A DNA stretch of 64,000 nt from Compostibacter hankyongensis (GCF_039541075.1 NZ_BAABFN010000002.1:620001-684000), one strand, 5' to 3'; shown: positions 17,201 to 27,261, numbered from the stretch's first letter. The notes: generated from the letters alone by a model not told the origin. Program-made: numbers and translations.

Positions 17201-19150
17201 TCAGGGGGTAACTGCCGTATTCTCCGCTTCAAAGTTATCGAAGTAAGCTTCGTTCCAGCCGGTAGTCAGCGCCGTCACACCCATTTTGTAATGACTGTCC
17301 CGGACGCTGACGATCTCCTGATGATCCAGTCGGATGATAATCCGGTCTCCGCTGCAGCGCATCTCCAGATGATGCCAGCTTCCTTTTACGGGACGGGCTT
17401 GTCCCTGCTGCAGCAGGCTGCTGTCTTTCCCGTTGCGTTTCAGCTGCCAGCTGCCGGTGTGGCTGATCTCAAAAGCATACCCGTCTACCTTGCTGTTCCA
17501 GGGAAAACGCTGCAGCCTGGATTCGATCCCCACCCTGCCCGTATCGGGCAGCAGGAAGTCCGCTGATACGCGCATATCCGTCCAGCTGCTGTCGCCAAAC
17601 AGGATGCGGGGATACGGCTGGCCAAACCAGTTGATGCCCTGCTGCCGCGCACCTTGCTTCAACCAGCGGTTGGCGGATGCGCTGTCGCCAACCACTTCAA
17701 AAGCGCCGTGATAGCTGATAAAGAAAGGCGGCTGCCGGTTCAGACTGTCCCCGTCGAAATCATCTTTATAATGATCCGGAAAAGGAGCCGGCGGCGGCAC
17801 CGCATGTTGGGCTTTCCCTTTCTGCTGACCGCGGGTGGTGGTCAGCGAGTAAACTGTATTGGGTTTTAGCGTAAGGACAAATGTTCCCTGCCGGGGCGTT
17901 ATATCGGCTTTTCTTTCAAACAGATGACCGGGGGAAGACTGCCATACGGCAAGGGCCTTATCCGGAAGACCGCCGGACAGCCTGAAATGCACCGTCTGGT
18001 CCTGCTTTGCTTCCGTGGTTTCGATGATCACGCTGTAATCATGGGTCAGCGTATCGGTCAGCGCCGTCACGGACCAGCCCTTATCCTTAAAGTATTTACA
18101 GGCACTGTTGACATATTTCCATCCCGGCCTGGCAAACTGGTTGGTGTGCGCTACGATCCACAACGGCGGCTGCACAGTATAGCGACCGGACCAGGGGGTA
18201 TTGGCTTCCATAAAGCCGGAAGCGGGGGCCGTAAGATAATGAGGATAGGAAGTGATCAGGCTCCAGTAGATCACCTTGGTAATACGGGCAAGGGGGTATG
18301 CGCGGTTGTTGATGCGGGCCACCTTGGCGGCCGCGGCCCAGTCGCCCCCATGGTCGTGCGACTCCCCGCTCCAGACCGGCTTGCCGATCTGCTGCACTTC
18401 GGGAGGAGTACGAAAATCCGTTTCTTCCGGGACATGCGCATTGACGGCGTACACCGCTTTTGCCAGCTCAGGGTCTTTGGCAATATCCTGCGCGATCTGC
18501 CACTGGTGCTCGGGCTTCCATTGGTCGCCCGCATCGATCTTTACGTGCGAAAGACCGGACTCATCCAGCACACGGCGCAGCAGCTTTATCCAGTCTTTAT
18601 CATAGAGCGTCTCGTTCCGGATGCCGGTATAGTCCACGGTGATCCCGTGATATTTTTTCAGGCCGTTGATATAGCCGGCAATAAAGCGCGCATTTTCTTC
18701 CGTATAGAACCGGCCGTTGCCTACCCAGCCGGGCGCGCCCCATTGCAGGGTTTCTATCCTGATGTCGGGGTTCCTTTTCTGGGCTTCTTTGATCAGCCAC
18801 CACTCGTATCCGCGGTTGAAGTAGGCGGCGCGCGGGTTTTTAAATTCTTCCCGCGTATGGGCATAAGCCGGCTCGGAGCCGTCTGTGGAGTTGATATCTC
18901 CGCCGATCTCTACCTTTAGTTCCGGCAGGCCGGCCCCGAAGCCGGGTTTGAACAGGTAATCCAGGATATCGCTGCGATAGGGTTCGGGATAGTCGACCAG
19001 AAAGCGGGTGGAAGCGCCGGCGCTCAGGGCGCCGATCCCCTCAAAGATGCGACCGCTGCTGTTGCCGTCGATCGTAATATGCTGGGCACTGAGATTTTGA
19101 AAAGACAGTAACAGGATGCAGGCCACTGCCTGCAGGCACAATTTCTTCAT
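17201..19150 (-). CDS. glycoside hydrolase family 59 (galactocerebrosidase-like beta-galactosidase)
   Basis: A 649-residue secreted enzyme closely resembling GH59. Signal peptide to about residue 22 (LSAQ). FEGIGALSAGASTRFLVDYPEP, LKVEIGGD and YEWWLIKEAQKRNPDI are family signatures. The acid/base Glu is in IRNETLYD (about 179) and the nucleophile in WSGESHDHGG (about 262), close to Glu182 and Glu258 of human GALC. A C-terminal lectin-like jelly roll follows (about 450-645, with DDFDGD). GH59 retains configuration and releases beta-linked galactose. In this setting a polysaccharide or glycoconjugate substrate is likelier than a sphingolipid. It is the enzyme gene of PUL 2, 39 bp after the lipoprotein gene. 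Confidence 0.9.
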   Translation of the reverse strand: MKKLCLQAVACILLLSFQNLSAQHITIDGNSSGRIFEGIGALSAGASTRFLVDYPEPYRSDILDYLFKPGFGAGLPELKVEIGGDINSTDGSEPAYAHTREEFKNPRAAYFNRGYEWWLIKEAQKRNPDIRIETLQWGAPGWVGNGRFYTEENARFIAGYINGLKKYHGITVDYTGIRNETLYDKDWIKLLRRVLDESGLSHVKIDAGDQWKPEHQWQIAQDIAKDPELAKAVYAVNAHVPEETDFRTPPEVQQIGKPVWSGESHDHGGDWAAAAKVARINNRAYPLARITKVIYWSLITSYPHYLTAPASGFMEANTPWSGRYTVQPPLWIVAHTNQFARPGWKYVNSACKYFKDKGWSVTALTDTLTHDYSVIIETTEAKQDQTVHFRLSGGLPDKALAVWQSSPGHLFERKADITPRQGTFVLTLKPNTVYSLTTTRGQQKGKAQHAVPPPAPFPDHYKDDFDGDSLNRQPPFFISYHGAFEVVGDSASANRWLKQGARQQGINWFGQPYPRILFGDSSWTDMRVSADFLLPDTGRVGIESRLQRFPWNSKVDGYAFEISHTGSWQLKRNGKDSSLLQQGQARPVKGSWHHLEMRCSGDRIIIRLDHQEIVSVRDSHYKMGVTALTTGWNEAYFDNFEAENTAVTP

Positions 19151-19189
19151 GAACTTTCCTTTACCATCCTTTACGCGATAATCGTCTTT

Positions 19190-20407
19190 TTATTGTTTCT
19201 TTTTCCAGAAAGTCAGCTCCATGGAGTTTGCCTGACTTTTCCCCTTGTTCCAAGTCTCCAGCACATTGATCCGGATATACCTCACCGGGGGCAGGGTATC
19301 GGAGAGGATGTATTCTTCCCCTGCGAGGGCGTAGGCTTTGTCCGCAACCGTATTGGTTCCCAGCGCCGCCTGCGAGGGTTTGAAGGAACGGCACACCATC
19401 AGCTTCGTCCAGCCCGTCCAGCTGCCGTCGTCGGCCGGATCAGTGGCGCCCCATATCTCCCAGCTGCTGGGATTGTCGCTGTTATACAGAGAAGCCGAAG
19501 ACGGGTCATTCCCCCGCTGCCAGATCTTGTACCGGCTGAGCTGCACTACGGCGCCCAGATCGAAGGTATAATGAAAAGGAAAAGCGGACCCGGTACAAAA
19601 GAACCCCTGGCCTTCTTTTATACTGCCGTCCCATAAACGAGACAAGACCCAACCGTAAGCCGTCAGCGCATCTCCCGGCAGGATCAGCTCTTTGAAGGCA
19701 GACTTATCCATCAGGGTTTCAAAGACAGGGGTCACCTGCGTATAGCCGGTATAAAAAGTATCTATGGCAGCAGAATCCGGCAAAAACAACGTGCGGTACT
19801 GCAGCTTGCTTCCTTCCTTCAGATCGGCGATGGCTATGGTATCCGCCTCCGGAGAAATAAACAATTGCCGGACATCTCCCGCAGTGCTGGTATAGCTCAG
19901 CTCCGCTCCGGCAAGACTACCTACAGCATGCTCCCATATAAGCCGGGCTTCCCCATCCGTCCACCGGGCGTCTTTCATCAGCCGGTTGCTCAGCGTGCCG
20001 GCATACTGATCGCCATAAACACGCCCCACTACCTCGCTTTTTACCGACCTGTGTCCTTCGTCGTCGCCGGTATAAATGGTAAAGGTATAGGTGCCTTCCT
20101 GCATATTATCCAGCATAACGTGGATGGAGTCGGTCAGCGATCCCTGCTTCACCGGCACCAGCAGGGAGTCCGCGCCACCGTTCCAGTACAGCTTGCAATA
20201 GGTGATCTTCGGGTCGGACAACAGCCAGGAAAGTGCAAGGCGATCCTTACCGGAGAAGGCTCTTACCGAATCTGCCTTTCCGGTATACACAATTTCCCCA
20301 TCTTTGATGATCGGCTCATAGGTATGATCCATCTTGCTGCAGCTTCCCAACAGGCAGCATATTGATGCCAGGGACAACAGACAGCTAAAAAATCGGGCGG
20401 TGGACAT
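19190..20407 (-). CDS. surface lipoprotein with DUF4998-like and discoidin-like domains
   Basis: A 405-residue lipoprotein; the ATG at 20407 puts a good lipobox at LLGSC (Cys 23). The N-terminal part (about 30-230) has fibronectin-like repeats of the DUF4998 type (VRAFSGKDRLALSWLLSD, TYTFTIYTGDDEGHRS). The C-terminal 150 residues (WDGSIKEG...FTFDLG-like HYTFDLGAVVQLSRYKIWQ...PPVRYIRINV) form a DUF5000/F5-8-type sugar-binding module. The same module ends the protein encoded at 20451. Position after SusD2 suggests a surface glycan-binding protein that holds polymer near the SusC2/D2 complex. No enzyme motif was seen. Confidence 0.75.
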   Translation of the reverse strand: MSTARFFSCLLSLASICCLLGSCSKMDHTYEPIIKDGEIVYTGKADSVRAFSGKDRLALSWLLSDPKITYCKLYWNGGADSLLVPVKQGSLTDSIHVMLDNMQEGTYTFTIYTGDDEGHRSVKSEVVGRVYGDQYAGTLSNRLMKDARWTDGEARLIWEHAVGSLAGAELSYTSTAGDVRQLFISPEADTIAIADLKEGSKLQYRTLFLPDSAAIDTFYTGYTQVTPVFETLMDKSAFKELILPGDALTAYGWVLSRLWDGSIKEGQGFFCTGSAFPFHYTFDLGAVVQLSRYKIWQRGNDPSSASLYNSDNPSSWEIWGATDPADDGSWTGWTKLMVCRSFKPSQAALGTNTVADKAYALAGEEYILSDTLPPVRYIRINVLETWNKGKSQANSMELTFWKKKQ

Positions 20408-20450
20408 ATTTTCTGTTTTTATTAAAATAGATATCGATAAGGAGTCTCGG

Positions 20451-21671
20451 TTACTGCTCGGCGCCAAAGAGGGTTATTTCCATGATATGGGAATAATCAT
20501 CCCCGCCCCAGGTGCTGAATACGTTGACGCGTATATACCTGACCGGGGGAGCATCAAATGGGAATATATATTCTTCCCCGTCCGCCGCATAAGCTTTGTC
20601 TTCGTTGGATACCTGCCCTATCGACAGTCCGGATGGCTTTATGGATTCGCAGTCCAGCAGCTTGGTCCAACCATCCCAGCTGCCGTCCTGCGCCGGCTGT
20701 GTGGATCCCCAGATCTCGAACTTACGGGGATTGCCATGGGCGTACAAAAAGCTGGGATTTGAAAGGATTCCCCGCTGCCAGATCTTAAAACGGCTGAGCT
20801 TGGCTACGGTTCCCATGTCGAAGGTATAATGATGCGGGAAGCCGCTGGGATTGTCGGCAGTACCCATATGCTCGGTATGGAATCCGTTGGGCTCCTCGAT
20901 GCTGCCGTCCCACATCCTGGGCATGAACCAGCTGAAACCAGTAGGTGCATCGGTGGGCAGGCGGTACTCGCGGAATTTCTTTTTGTCGATCTCCTCTTCA
21001 AAGAGCGGCACCACTTCCTGAACCATGGTGTCGGAAAAGTTGTTCCACTGATCCCTGACATACACCGCAAATTTGCGTTTTACAGCCGGGAACCCCCTTA
21101 CGGAAAAAGCGCCGCTGGGCCGTTTGGTATAGTTGGCATCCACCTCTTTCCAGTCGCCGAGGGAATCGGGTGTCAGCACAAAAAGCACGAGGTTGGCCTC
21201 GGTTGAATTGGTAAAGGCCAGGTTGATCCCGCCGAAGTCCTCTTTGATCACGATCGAGTTGCGTACGGACAACACGGGAGGAAGCGAAGGCTTTACTTTT
21301 ACGGTAACGGGCTCGGAACGGTTTTCACCCCGGTCCACCGCATACAGCTTTACTTCATATTCGCTGGTATCCCCGAATCCGTTCAGCACTACAGCGTGAT
21401 CATAAAAGGTAGCTTTGGCCACCTTGCTCCCTTTAGCGGTTTCGCATTCGGCCTCTACATAAAAGAGGTCCGCATCGGCAGGTGGAGCATAGCTGATCCT
21501 GACCGCACCGGGCAGAGGAGCCCAGCTCACCTTGGTCACCGGAGCGGGAGCACTGCCGTCGTTTTTTTGCGGAGCGGGCTGGTCTTCCTTACAGGAAGCA
21601 AACAGCAATGCCCCTGCTGCCAGCAGGATAAGGGGCAGAAGGCGTGTATATTTCATCATACTCGGTTTCAT
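20451..21671 (-). CDS. surface lipoprotein, DUF4959/DUF5126/DUF5000-like
   Basis: A 406-residue lipoprotein with signal LLPLILLAAGALLFASC (Cys 27 from the ATG at 21671; ATGs at 21659 and 21656 are alternatives). Two fibronectin-like domains follow (VTKVSWAPLPGAVRISYAPP; LPPVLSVRNSIVIKEDFGG), then a C-terminal discoidin-like module (WDGSIEEPNGFH, HHYTFDMGTVAKLSRFKIWQ, PPVRYIRVNV). This order matches lipoproteins commonly encoded after susD in Bacteroidota PULs, and a glycan-binding role is inferred from that. It lies 37 bp after SusD2. The next gene shares the C-terminal module but not the N-terminal domains. Confidence 0.78.
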   Translation of the reverse strand: MKPSMMKYTRLLPLILLAAGALLFASCKEDQPAPQKNDGSAPAPVTKVSWAPLPGAVRISYAPPADADLFYVEAECETAKGSKVAKATFYDHAVVLNGFGDTSEYEVKLYAVDRGENRSEPVTVKVKPSLPPVLSVRNSIVIKEDFGGINLAFTNSTEANLVLFVLTPDSLGDWKEVDANYTKRPSGAFSVRGFPAVKRKFAVYVRDQWNNFSDTMVQEVVPLFEEEIDKKKFREYRLPTDAPTGFSWFMPRMWDGSIEEPNGFHTEHMGTADNPSGFPHHYTFDMGTVAKLSRFKIWQRGILSNPSFLYAHGNPRKFEIWGSTQPAQDGSWDGWTKLLDCESIKPSGLSIGQVSNEDKAYAADGEEYIFPFDAPPVRYIRVNVFSTWGGDDYSHIMEITLFGAEQ

Positions 21672-21708
21672 TTTCAGATTGGTTTGATATGATTTGTTCT
21701 TCCGCATC

Positions 21709-23583
21709 TTACCAGCCGGGATTTTGCACCAACTTTTCATTATCGATCATTTCCTGTTCCTTTATGGGCCACAGATAGTCTTTTTTCTCAAAACGCTGGT
21801 TATACAAGATCTGTACGCGATAATAGTTTCCCGCCTCTTCTGCTTCGGTATTCCATCCCATGATGGGAGCATTCAACACTTTCTCCGCTTCTTTCCATCG
21901 TCTGAGATCCCAGAAACGCTGCCCTTCAAAAGCCAGCTCGATCAGCCTTTCCTGGTGAATGATATCCCGCAGCCCGTCCCGGGTACGGTATTTTCCGGCA
22001 TCTTTGGCATACTGCGACCAGGCATTTTCCACCGAAGGTATTCCCGCTCTCTCCCGGATCATATCGAGATAACGGTACACATCGGAAACCGGTCCCTGAG
22101 ACTCATTCAGCGCTTCGGCATAGGACAGGTACAGCTCGGCCAGGCGGATCCTGGGCCAGGGGTAGGGTTCCGCACCGTAGCTGATACCCGTGCTCACGGA
22201 ATTATTGAAATTGACCAGCTTTTTGGGCCAGTAACCGGTCACCGAATAATAGGCCACGTCTTTTCTGGCTGCAGCCTGTCCCATCTTGGCCTGTACATAA
22301 TAAGGATCCTTATCATCAAACCGTCCCTGTCCGTACCAGATGCCGCCGTCGAAACCGAGATCGGCATAGAAGCGGGGTTCCCGGCTAAAATGAAGTCCTA
22401 CAGTCTGATAGCCTTCCTTGATATCGAATTTATCCGCGGCCGTAGCAGTCCGGAGCGAATAACGTTCGGTGTAATCCCAGGTCTTGTCTTCCGTAATGGG
22501 CACTCCATGATTGGTATAAAACAGCTCGGCCATACGCAGGGTGGGTGCGTAAAGCGACTGGATATTGGGCGTGGCTTCGGGCAGCAGGCGGGCCTGCGAA
22601 TACCACTGGAGGCGGTCTGCCACACTATTGGGATCTGCCCAGATGATCTCAGGATTCCATTTTTCCGTAATCGCGTTCCGGATATCCATCTTGGTAATGG
22701 TGGTATCCGAAAGCCCTTCCCGGTTGGGTTCCCAATGGTATAGTTTCGCACCCTGCGCTTCGCAAAAATCGATAGCTTCCTTACAGGCCTGTGCAGCCCG
22801 CTTCCATTTCTCAGGATCTGCCTGGGAAGGGAACAAATGCTGTCCTTTCTTGTCTGTAAAGCTCGCATAGTCAGGATTCCCGTTGAACAGGGGACTCGCC
22901 GCATTAACCAGTATTCTTGCTTTTATGGCCAGGGCGATGCCTTTGGTGATACGGCCCCGCTCAGTGGCCTCATTCTCGATCCGGTCCGGCAGGTTCATAG
23001 CCGCGGAGTCGATGAGGTTTATGATATAGGTAAAGCAGGAATCCACCGGCTGCCTTTCCACCTTTACGGCCTCCGTTCCGCTGGATACGGGCAGATTTTT
23101 GTCCATTATCGGAACGGGCCCGTACATCTGCAGCAGCAGCCAGTGATAGTAGGCTTTCAGGAAGTTGACCTCGGCCACCCAGCGGTCTCTTTCGAAATCA
23201 TCCAGGTCGGGCACGCCGTCAATTTTTTCGAGGAAGATGTTGCAGTCACGTATCGCTTTGTAGCAGGAGATACCCGATCTTGTCCCGTCCCAATAATCCA
23301 CATACGGGTCCACTATATTCTGACTGCCCCTCGCAATATTCCAGGGATTGTTGGATACTGCATAATACCAGCATTCGTCTCCCGCGAAAAAGGCAGGATC
23401 TTCCTGGAGGTTGTCTTCATTGGGAAGATAGGAATAGCAGGTAAACAGAAATTTTTCCGCTGCGCTCCGCATCACAAAGGCATTGTCTATGGTCGCTACG
23501 TCATCCGGCACGATATCCAGGTAATTACAGGAGCAGGATAACCCGAAAAGAAGCAGAAGGGATATTTTTTTTATCTTTTGCAT
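21709..23583 (-). CDS. SusD/RagB-family glycan-binding lipoprotein (SusD2)
   Basis: A 624-residue SusD homologue with signal LLLLFGLSCSC (lipid Cys 17 or 19), then NYLDIVPDD. It has SusD-type TPR helices, the ERAGIPSV...RLIELAFEGQRFWDLRRWKEAE motif and the terminal KDYLWPIKEQEM...NPGW. It forms the lid of SusC2, 15 bp downstream of it. Confidence 0.95.
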   Translation of the reverse strand: MQKIKKISLLLLFGLSCSCNYLDIVPDDVATIDNAFVMRSAAEKFLFTCYSYLPNEDNLQEDPAFFAGDECWYYAVSNNPWNIARGSQNIVDPYVDYWDGTRSGISCYKAIRDCNIFLEKIDGVPDLDDFERDRWVAEVNFLKAYYHWLLLQMYGPVPIMDKNLPVSSGTEAVKVERQPVDSCFTYIINLIDSAAMNLPDRIENEATERGRITKGIALAIKARILVNAASPLFNGNPDYASFTDKKGQHLFPSQADPEKWKRAAQACKEAIDFCEAQGAKLYHWEPNREGLSDTTITKMDIRNAITEKWNPEIIWADPNSVADRLQWYSQARLLPEATPNIQSLYAPTLRMAELFYTNHGVPITEDKTWDYTERYSLRTATAADKFDIKEGYQTVGLHFSREPRFYADLGFDGGIWYGQGRFDDKDPYYVQAKMGQAAARKDVAYYSVTGYWPKKLVNFNNSVSTGISYGAEPYPWPRIRLAELYLSYAEALNESQGPVSDVYRYLDMIRERAGIPSVENAWSQYAKDAGKYRTRDGLRDIIHQERLIELAFEGQRFWDLRRWKEAEKVLNAPIMGWNTEAEEAGNYYRVQILYNQRFEKKDYLWPIKEQEMIDNEKLVQNPGW

Positions 23584-23598
23584 GACCTATTTTTTATG

Positions 23599-26500
23599 TT
23601 AGAATGAAACCTGAATTCCCAGGTTCATGACCTTTTGGATGGGATAGCCCAGCCCGTTACCCCCCATTTCCACATCCCAGAGGTCAAACTTGCTGAGAGT
23701 CCACAAGTTGATCCCGCTGAAATAAAATCGGGTCTCCGTGATGTGCCAGCGCTGGGTAATCTTGCGGGGCAGCGTATAGCCCAATTCCAGGGTTTTTAAA
23801 CGCAGTAACGCCCCGTTGCGCATGAACCAGGTATTCTGCTGGGCATCGTTACTGAGCAGGGTGCTGGTTGCTGACAACCGCGGCCAGAAGGCATAGGGAT
23901 TCTGGTTGCTTTCCGACCAGTAGTTGTCTGCGATGGCTTTCAGCAACTGGTTTTGGAGCACACCGGCAGGAGCCGTTTCGTTCGGATAGAGATAAGATAC
24001 AAACGGGGCTGTAGCGTATGGGTTTATCCAGAATGACTCCCGGGCCAGGCCCTGGAAGAAGCAGGAAAGATCAAAGTTCTTATACCCAGCGGAAAACCCG
24101 AACCCAAAAACGATCTCCGGTGTGGTCGGATACCCGATCGGCACCTGGTCCAGCGTGGTGATCTGACCGTCGCCGTTCACGTCCCTGTACTTGATATTGC
24201 CCGGGTGATACTCCCCGAAGTTCTGAAACGGAGCATTGTCGATCTCCTTCTGATCCACGAAGAGATGTTCGGCAATATACCCCCATTGCTGGCTCAATGA
24301 ATAGCCGACATGCGAGAGGTATTTGCTGTCGTATTTCGGTTCTTCGTAGACGGTAAATGCGCTGGTAGCATAGGTGAAGTTGGCCCTCCCCTGCAGCCAG
24401 AAGCTGGGGCCGAAGGATTGGGAATAGTCCACAGACAGGTCGATGCCTTTGCTGTTCGCTTCTCCCAGGTTGGCCTGCGGGGTAACAGCCAATCCGGTAG
24501 TGCTGGGTATATAGGCGCGTGGCATCAGGATATGGGTACGGTGCTCTTTCCAGAGATCCAGCACTACGTTACCCTTATCAAAAAGCCCCAGGTCCATGCC
24601 CAGGTTGGTTTTATAAGAAGTTTCCCAGGTGATCTCCTCATTGGAATAACGGGAGATGGAAACACCGGTCCGGCTGTAGGTATAATCAGTCCCGAAACGC
24701 GAGCCGCGGTCAACATCATTCATATCCACATTGGAAAGGTAGAAGAACCGGTCCTCCGGCTTCCCAATAGCGTCATTGCCGACCAGGCCGTAAGTGGCCC
24801 TCAGCTTGAGGTTGGTGATGACATGAGAAAGGGGCTCAAGGAAGGGCTCCCGGGAGACCGTCCAGGCCAGCCCGACGGAGGGGAAAAAGCCGAATCGCTT
24901 TTCTTCAAAAAACCGTTCGGAACCGTTATAGCCAAAATCGAACTCGGCAAAATACTTCTTGTCATACGAATAGGTATACCTTCCGGATACGCCGATATTC
25001 CGATGCGGCAGAGAGGTCTGGAGATCGCCCGCATTGGCGTCCACCTGATTATCCATCAAAAACACCAGCATTCCGCTGATATCGTTCTTCTTCTTGATTG
25101 TGCGATTGTAGTTAAAAACCGCCTGGATGTATGAGGTGGCATGAACCTGCTTCGTGCCTTCGGCATAGCCCAGATAATCCGTACCGGTATTTTCGTTAAG
25201 CAGACCGATAGTATAGGCGTCATCCAGCTTGTCGTAGGTGTTTAGCTGATAGTAATAAGGGTTATAAAATCGCGAAACATCATTATAGGAACGCCGGGTA
25301 GTATTGACCATCGCCCTGAGCGAAAGGCCTTCGGTGATAAAGGAGAAATCCTGGTTCAGCTCAAACTGGGCCATCATAAGGAACTGGGAATAGTCCTTAT
25401 ACCCTTTTACCATATCTGCGTAAGGATTAAGATAATTGGCGGAAATACCATAATTGCCAAACATAATATGCCTTTCAAAACGGTGTTCCGCATCTTTGGG
25501 AAAATAAGCAGGAAACAATACGGGATTGGTCCGCATGATATTATGGTAAGTGTCTGTTCCGCCATTGATCGGACCGGTATAGTCGTCAAAGGTACCGTAG
25601 AGCCTTACGCCTACCTCGGTGGTTTTCGTGACGTTTATGTTCACGTTGGAGCGCAGCAGATAGCTCTTCAGGTCGATGTTGTTGTTGAAATTATTCCGTT
25701 TATCCACCCTGAGCATACCGTGGTCTTCGTTGAAGGTCCCGGCCAGGTAATAGCGGGCGACTTTACCCCCGCCCTTTACATTGAAGTTGGCCCGCTGGTT
25801 CATGGTATAATCCCTGAAAAGCGTGTTTAGCCAGTCGGTGGCAGGATAGGCATAAGGATTGGAACCGGGCTTCAGCGTATTATCAATCTTATCCTGCGTA
25901 TAAGGCAGAACAGACAGCGGATCCGACATGATAGCGGCCTCGTTGGCCATCTTCATATAGGTAACCGGATCGGCCAGCTGGATGTTCCGGGTGGGCATGG
26001 AAACGGAGTTTTCCACACGTACAGTAACCTGCGCCTTTCCTTCCGCACCTTCTTTGGTGCTGATCAGGATCACACCGTTGGCCGCCCGGGCGCCGTATAA
26101 GGCGGTGGCGGTGGCATCTTTCAGGATGGAGAACGAAGCGATATCATCCGGCTGCATCCGGGCCAGATCGGTAGCGTTGAACTCTATTCCGTCCACCAGG
26201 ATCAGGGGGTCTTTTTTATACCCGAAGGTGGTGACGCCGCGGATGAAAAACTCGGCATTATCCGCCCCCGGCTCCCCGCTGCGCTGATAGGCGACGACGC
26301 CGGCGAGACGTCCGGCAAGCGCCGTGGTGAGGTTGCTCGATGGCACTTTCAGCTCGGCGGGATCAATGGTGGTCACCGCACCGACCACATCCTCTTTCTT
26401 CTGGGTGCCAAAGGCCACGACCACCGTTTCACCCAGCGTGTTGGAAGCCGGGAGCAGCCGGATGTCAATGGAGGTCTTTCCGCTAACCGGCACCTCCTGC

Positions 26501-26832
26501 TTGTCAAAGCCGACCATACTGAAAACCAGCACCGCATTATCGGGTACAACCAGGATATAGCGGCCGTTCAGATCGGTAGTGGTTCCGACAGTAGGTTTGT
26601 CCTTTACCGACACGGTCACACCGGGCATAGGCGCCCCGCTGCTATCGGTAACCAGACCCCGGACTTCCTTGTCCGGAAGCCGCAGGCCGGTTTCCAAAGG
26701 AATAACAGCGGATGGTTTGACGCTTACCTCAGGATGTATGGTATGGGACAGGGGCGCTGCGCGACCGGCAGACAGGAAGATCAGCATAAGCAAAACAAGC
26801 CCCGCGGTCTTTGGAGTAGATCGTTTTGTCAT
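23599..26832 (-). CDS. SusC/RagA-family TonB-dependent glycan transporter (SusC2)
   Basis: A 1077-residue outer-membrane transporter. After the signal peptide (GLVLLMLIFLSAGRAA) comes a carboxypeptidase-like domain (VRGLVTDSSGAPMPGVTVSV), then GETVVVAFGTQKKEDVVGAV (TonB box and plug start), LAGRLAGVVAYQRSGEPG, EFFIRGVTTFGYKKDPLILVDG and ALYGARAANGVILI. The barrel ends MNLGIQVSF. It heads PUL 2, with SusD2 15 bp downstream. Its nearest operator-promoter (module B) lies some 420 bp upstream, which predicts an unusually long leader. Confidence 0.95.
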   Translation of the reverse strand: MTKRSTPKTAGLVLLMLIFLSAGRAAPLSHTIHPEVSVKPSAVIPLETGLRLPDKEVRGLVTDSSGAPMPGVTVSVKDKPTVGTTTDLNGRYILVVPDNAVLVFSMVGFDKQEVPVSGKTSIDIRLLPASNTLGETVVVAFGTQKKEDVVGAVTTIDPAELKVPSSNLTTALAGRLAGVVAYQRSGEPGADNAEFFIRGVTTFGYKKDPLILVDGIEFNATDLARMQPDDIASFSILKDATATALYGARAANGVILISTKEGAEGKAQVTVRVENSVSMPTRNIQLADPVTYMKMANEAAIMSDPLSVLPYTQDKIDNTLKPGSNPYAYPATDWLNTLFRDYTMNQRANFNVKGGGKVARYYLAGTFNEDHGMLRVDKRNNFNNNIDLKSYLLRSNVNINVTKTTEVGVRLYGTFDDYTGPINGGTDTYHNIMRTNPVLFPAYFPKDAEHRFERHIMFGNYGISANYLNPYADMVKGYKDYSQFLMMAQFELNQDFSFITEGLSLRAMVNTTRRSYNDVSRFYNPYYYQLNTYDKLDDAYTIGLLNENTGTDYLGYAEGTKQVHATSYIQAVFNYNRTIKKKNDISGMLVFLMDNQVDANAGDLQTSLPHRNIGVSGRYTYSYDKKYFAEFDFGYNGSERFFEEKRFGFFPSVGLAWTVSREPFLEPLSHVITNLKLRATYGLVGNDAIGKPEDRFFYLSNVDMNDVDRGSRFGTDYTYSRTGVSISRYSNEEITWETSYKTNLGMDLGLFDKGNVVLDLWKEHRTHILMPRAYIPSTTGLAVTPQANLGEANSKGIDLSVDYSQSFGPSFWLQGRANFTYATSAFTVYEEPKYDSKYLSHVGYSLSQQWGYIAEHLFVDQKEIDNAPFQNFGEYHPGNIKYRDVNGDGQITTLDQVPIGYPTTPEIVFGFGFSAGYKNFDLSCFFQGLARESFWINPYATAPFVSYLYPNETAPAGVLQNQLLKAIADNYWSESNQNPYAFWPRLSATSTLLSNDAQQNTWFMRNGALLRLKTLELGYTLPRKITQRWHITETRFYFSGINLWTLSKFDLWDVEMGGNGLGYPIQKVMNLGIQVSF

Positions 26833-26944
26833 AGGTTTGAGGATGGTTAATAAATATCCGGCGCAGGATCACCGCAGACACAGGCGCTGCAGCTCATCCG
26901 CAGACCGGATTATATATAATGACGCTTTTTCTTCATGAACAAAA

Positions 26945-26962
26945 GCTGCTTTTGTAAGCAGC
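26945..26962 (-). terminator. hairpin in the SusC2 leader, terminator-like
   Basis: On the minus strand GCTGCTT-ACAA-AAGCAGC (7-bp stem, 4-nt loop) is followed directly by TTTTG. It lies about 300 nt after the inferred start of module B and 110 bp before the SusC2 ATG. It could end a small RNA or act as an attenuator; the short U-run keeps confidence moderate. Confidence 0.45.
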
Positions 26963-27222
26963 CTGATAACAACGGTGAAAAATAAATCAAAAATATGGTC
27001 TGGAAAAACAGAACGGCAGAAAAGCGGGTTAAGAAAATATGAACGATAACCAACTTCACTTCATCAGCCGTACGCATTTTATTTGGCAGGGTAATAAAAG
27101 ACAGTATCGAAGAGCAAGCTCCGGCAACATGACCGCCTTGTACTGCAACAGCGGGAAACTCTGCCCCGCCGCTATCCGCCTCCGCCGCTTCAATTCGCTT
27201 TCGATCAGAAACTTCGCCGGCC

Positions 27223-27261
27223 ATCATATCGTTTCAAAAGGCGATCATATTGTTTCAAAAG
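27223..27261. repeat. two 18-bp direct repeats with 21-bp period
   Basis: ATCATATCGTTTCAAAAG (27223-27240) and ATCATATTGTTTCAAAAG (27244-27261) differ at one base. On the minus strand the upstream copy includes most of the -7 box of module B, and the second repeats that sequence just downstream of the inferred start site. Either a second regulator binds here or the core promoter was duplicated. Confidence 0.7.

Noticed and set aside
26910..27227. A 105-codon minus-strand frame just downstream of module B
   Set aside because: Its position is suggestive, but it has no signal, domain or plausible composition and ends in the hairpin region; it is more likely untranslated leader.
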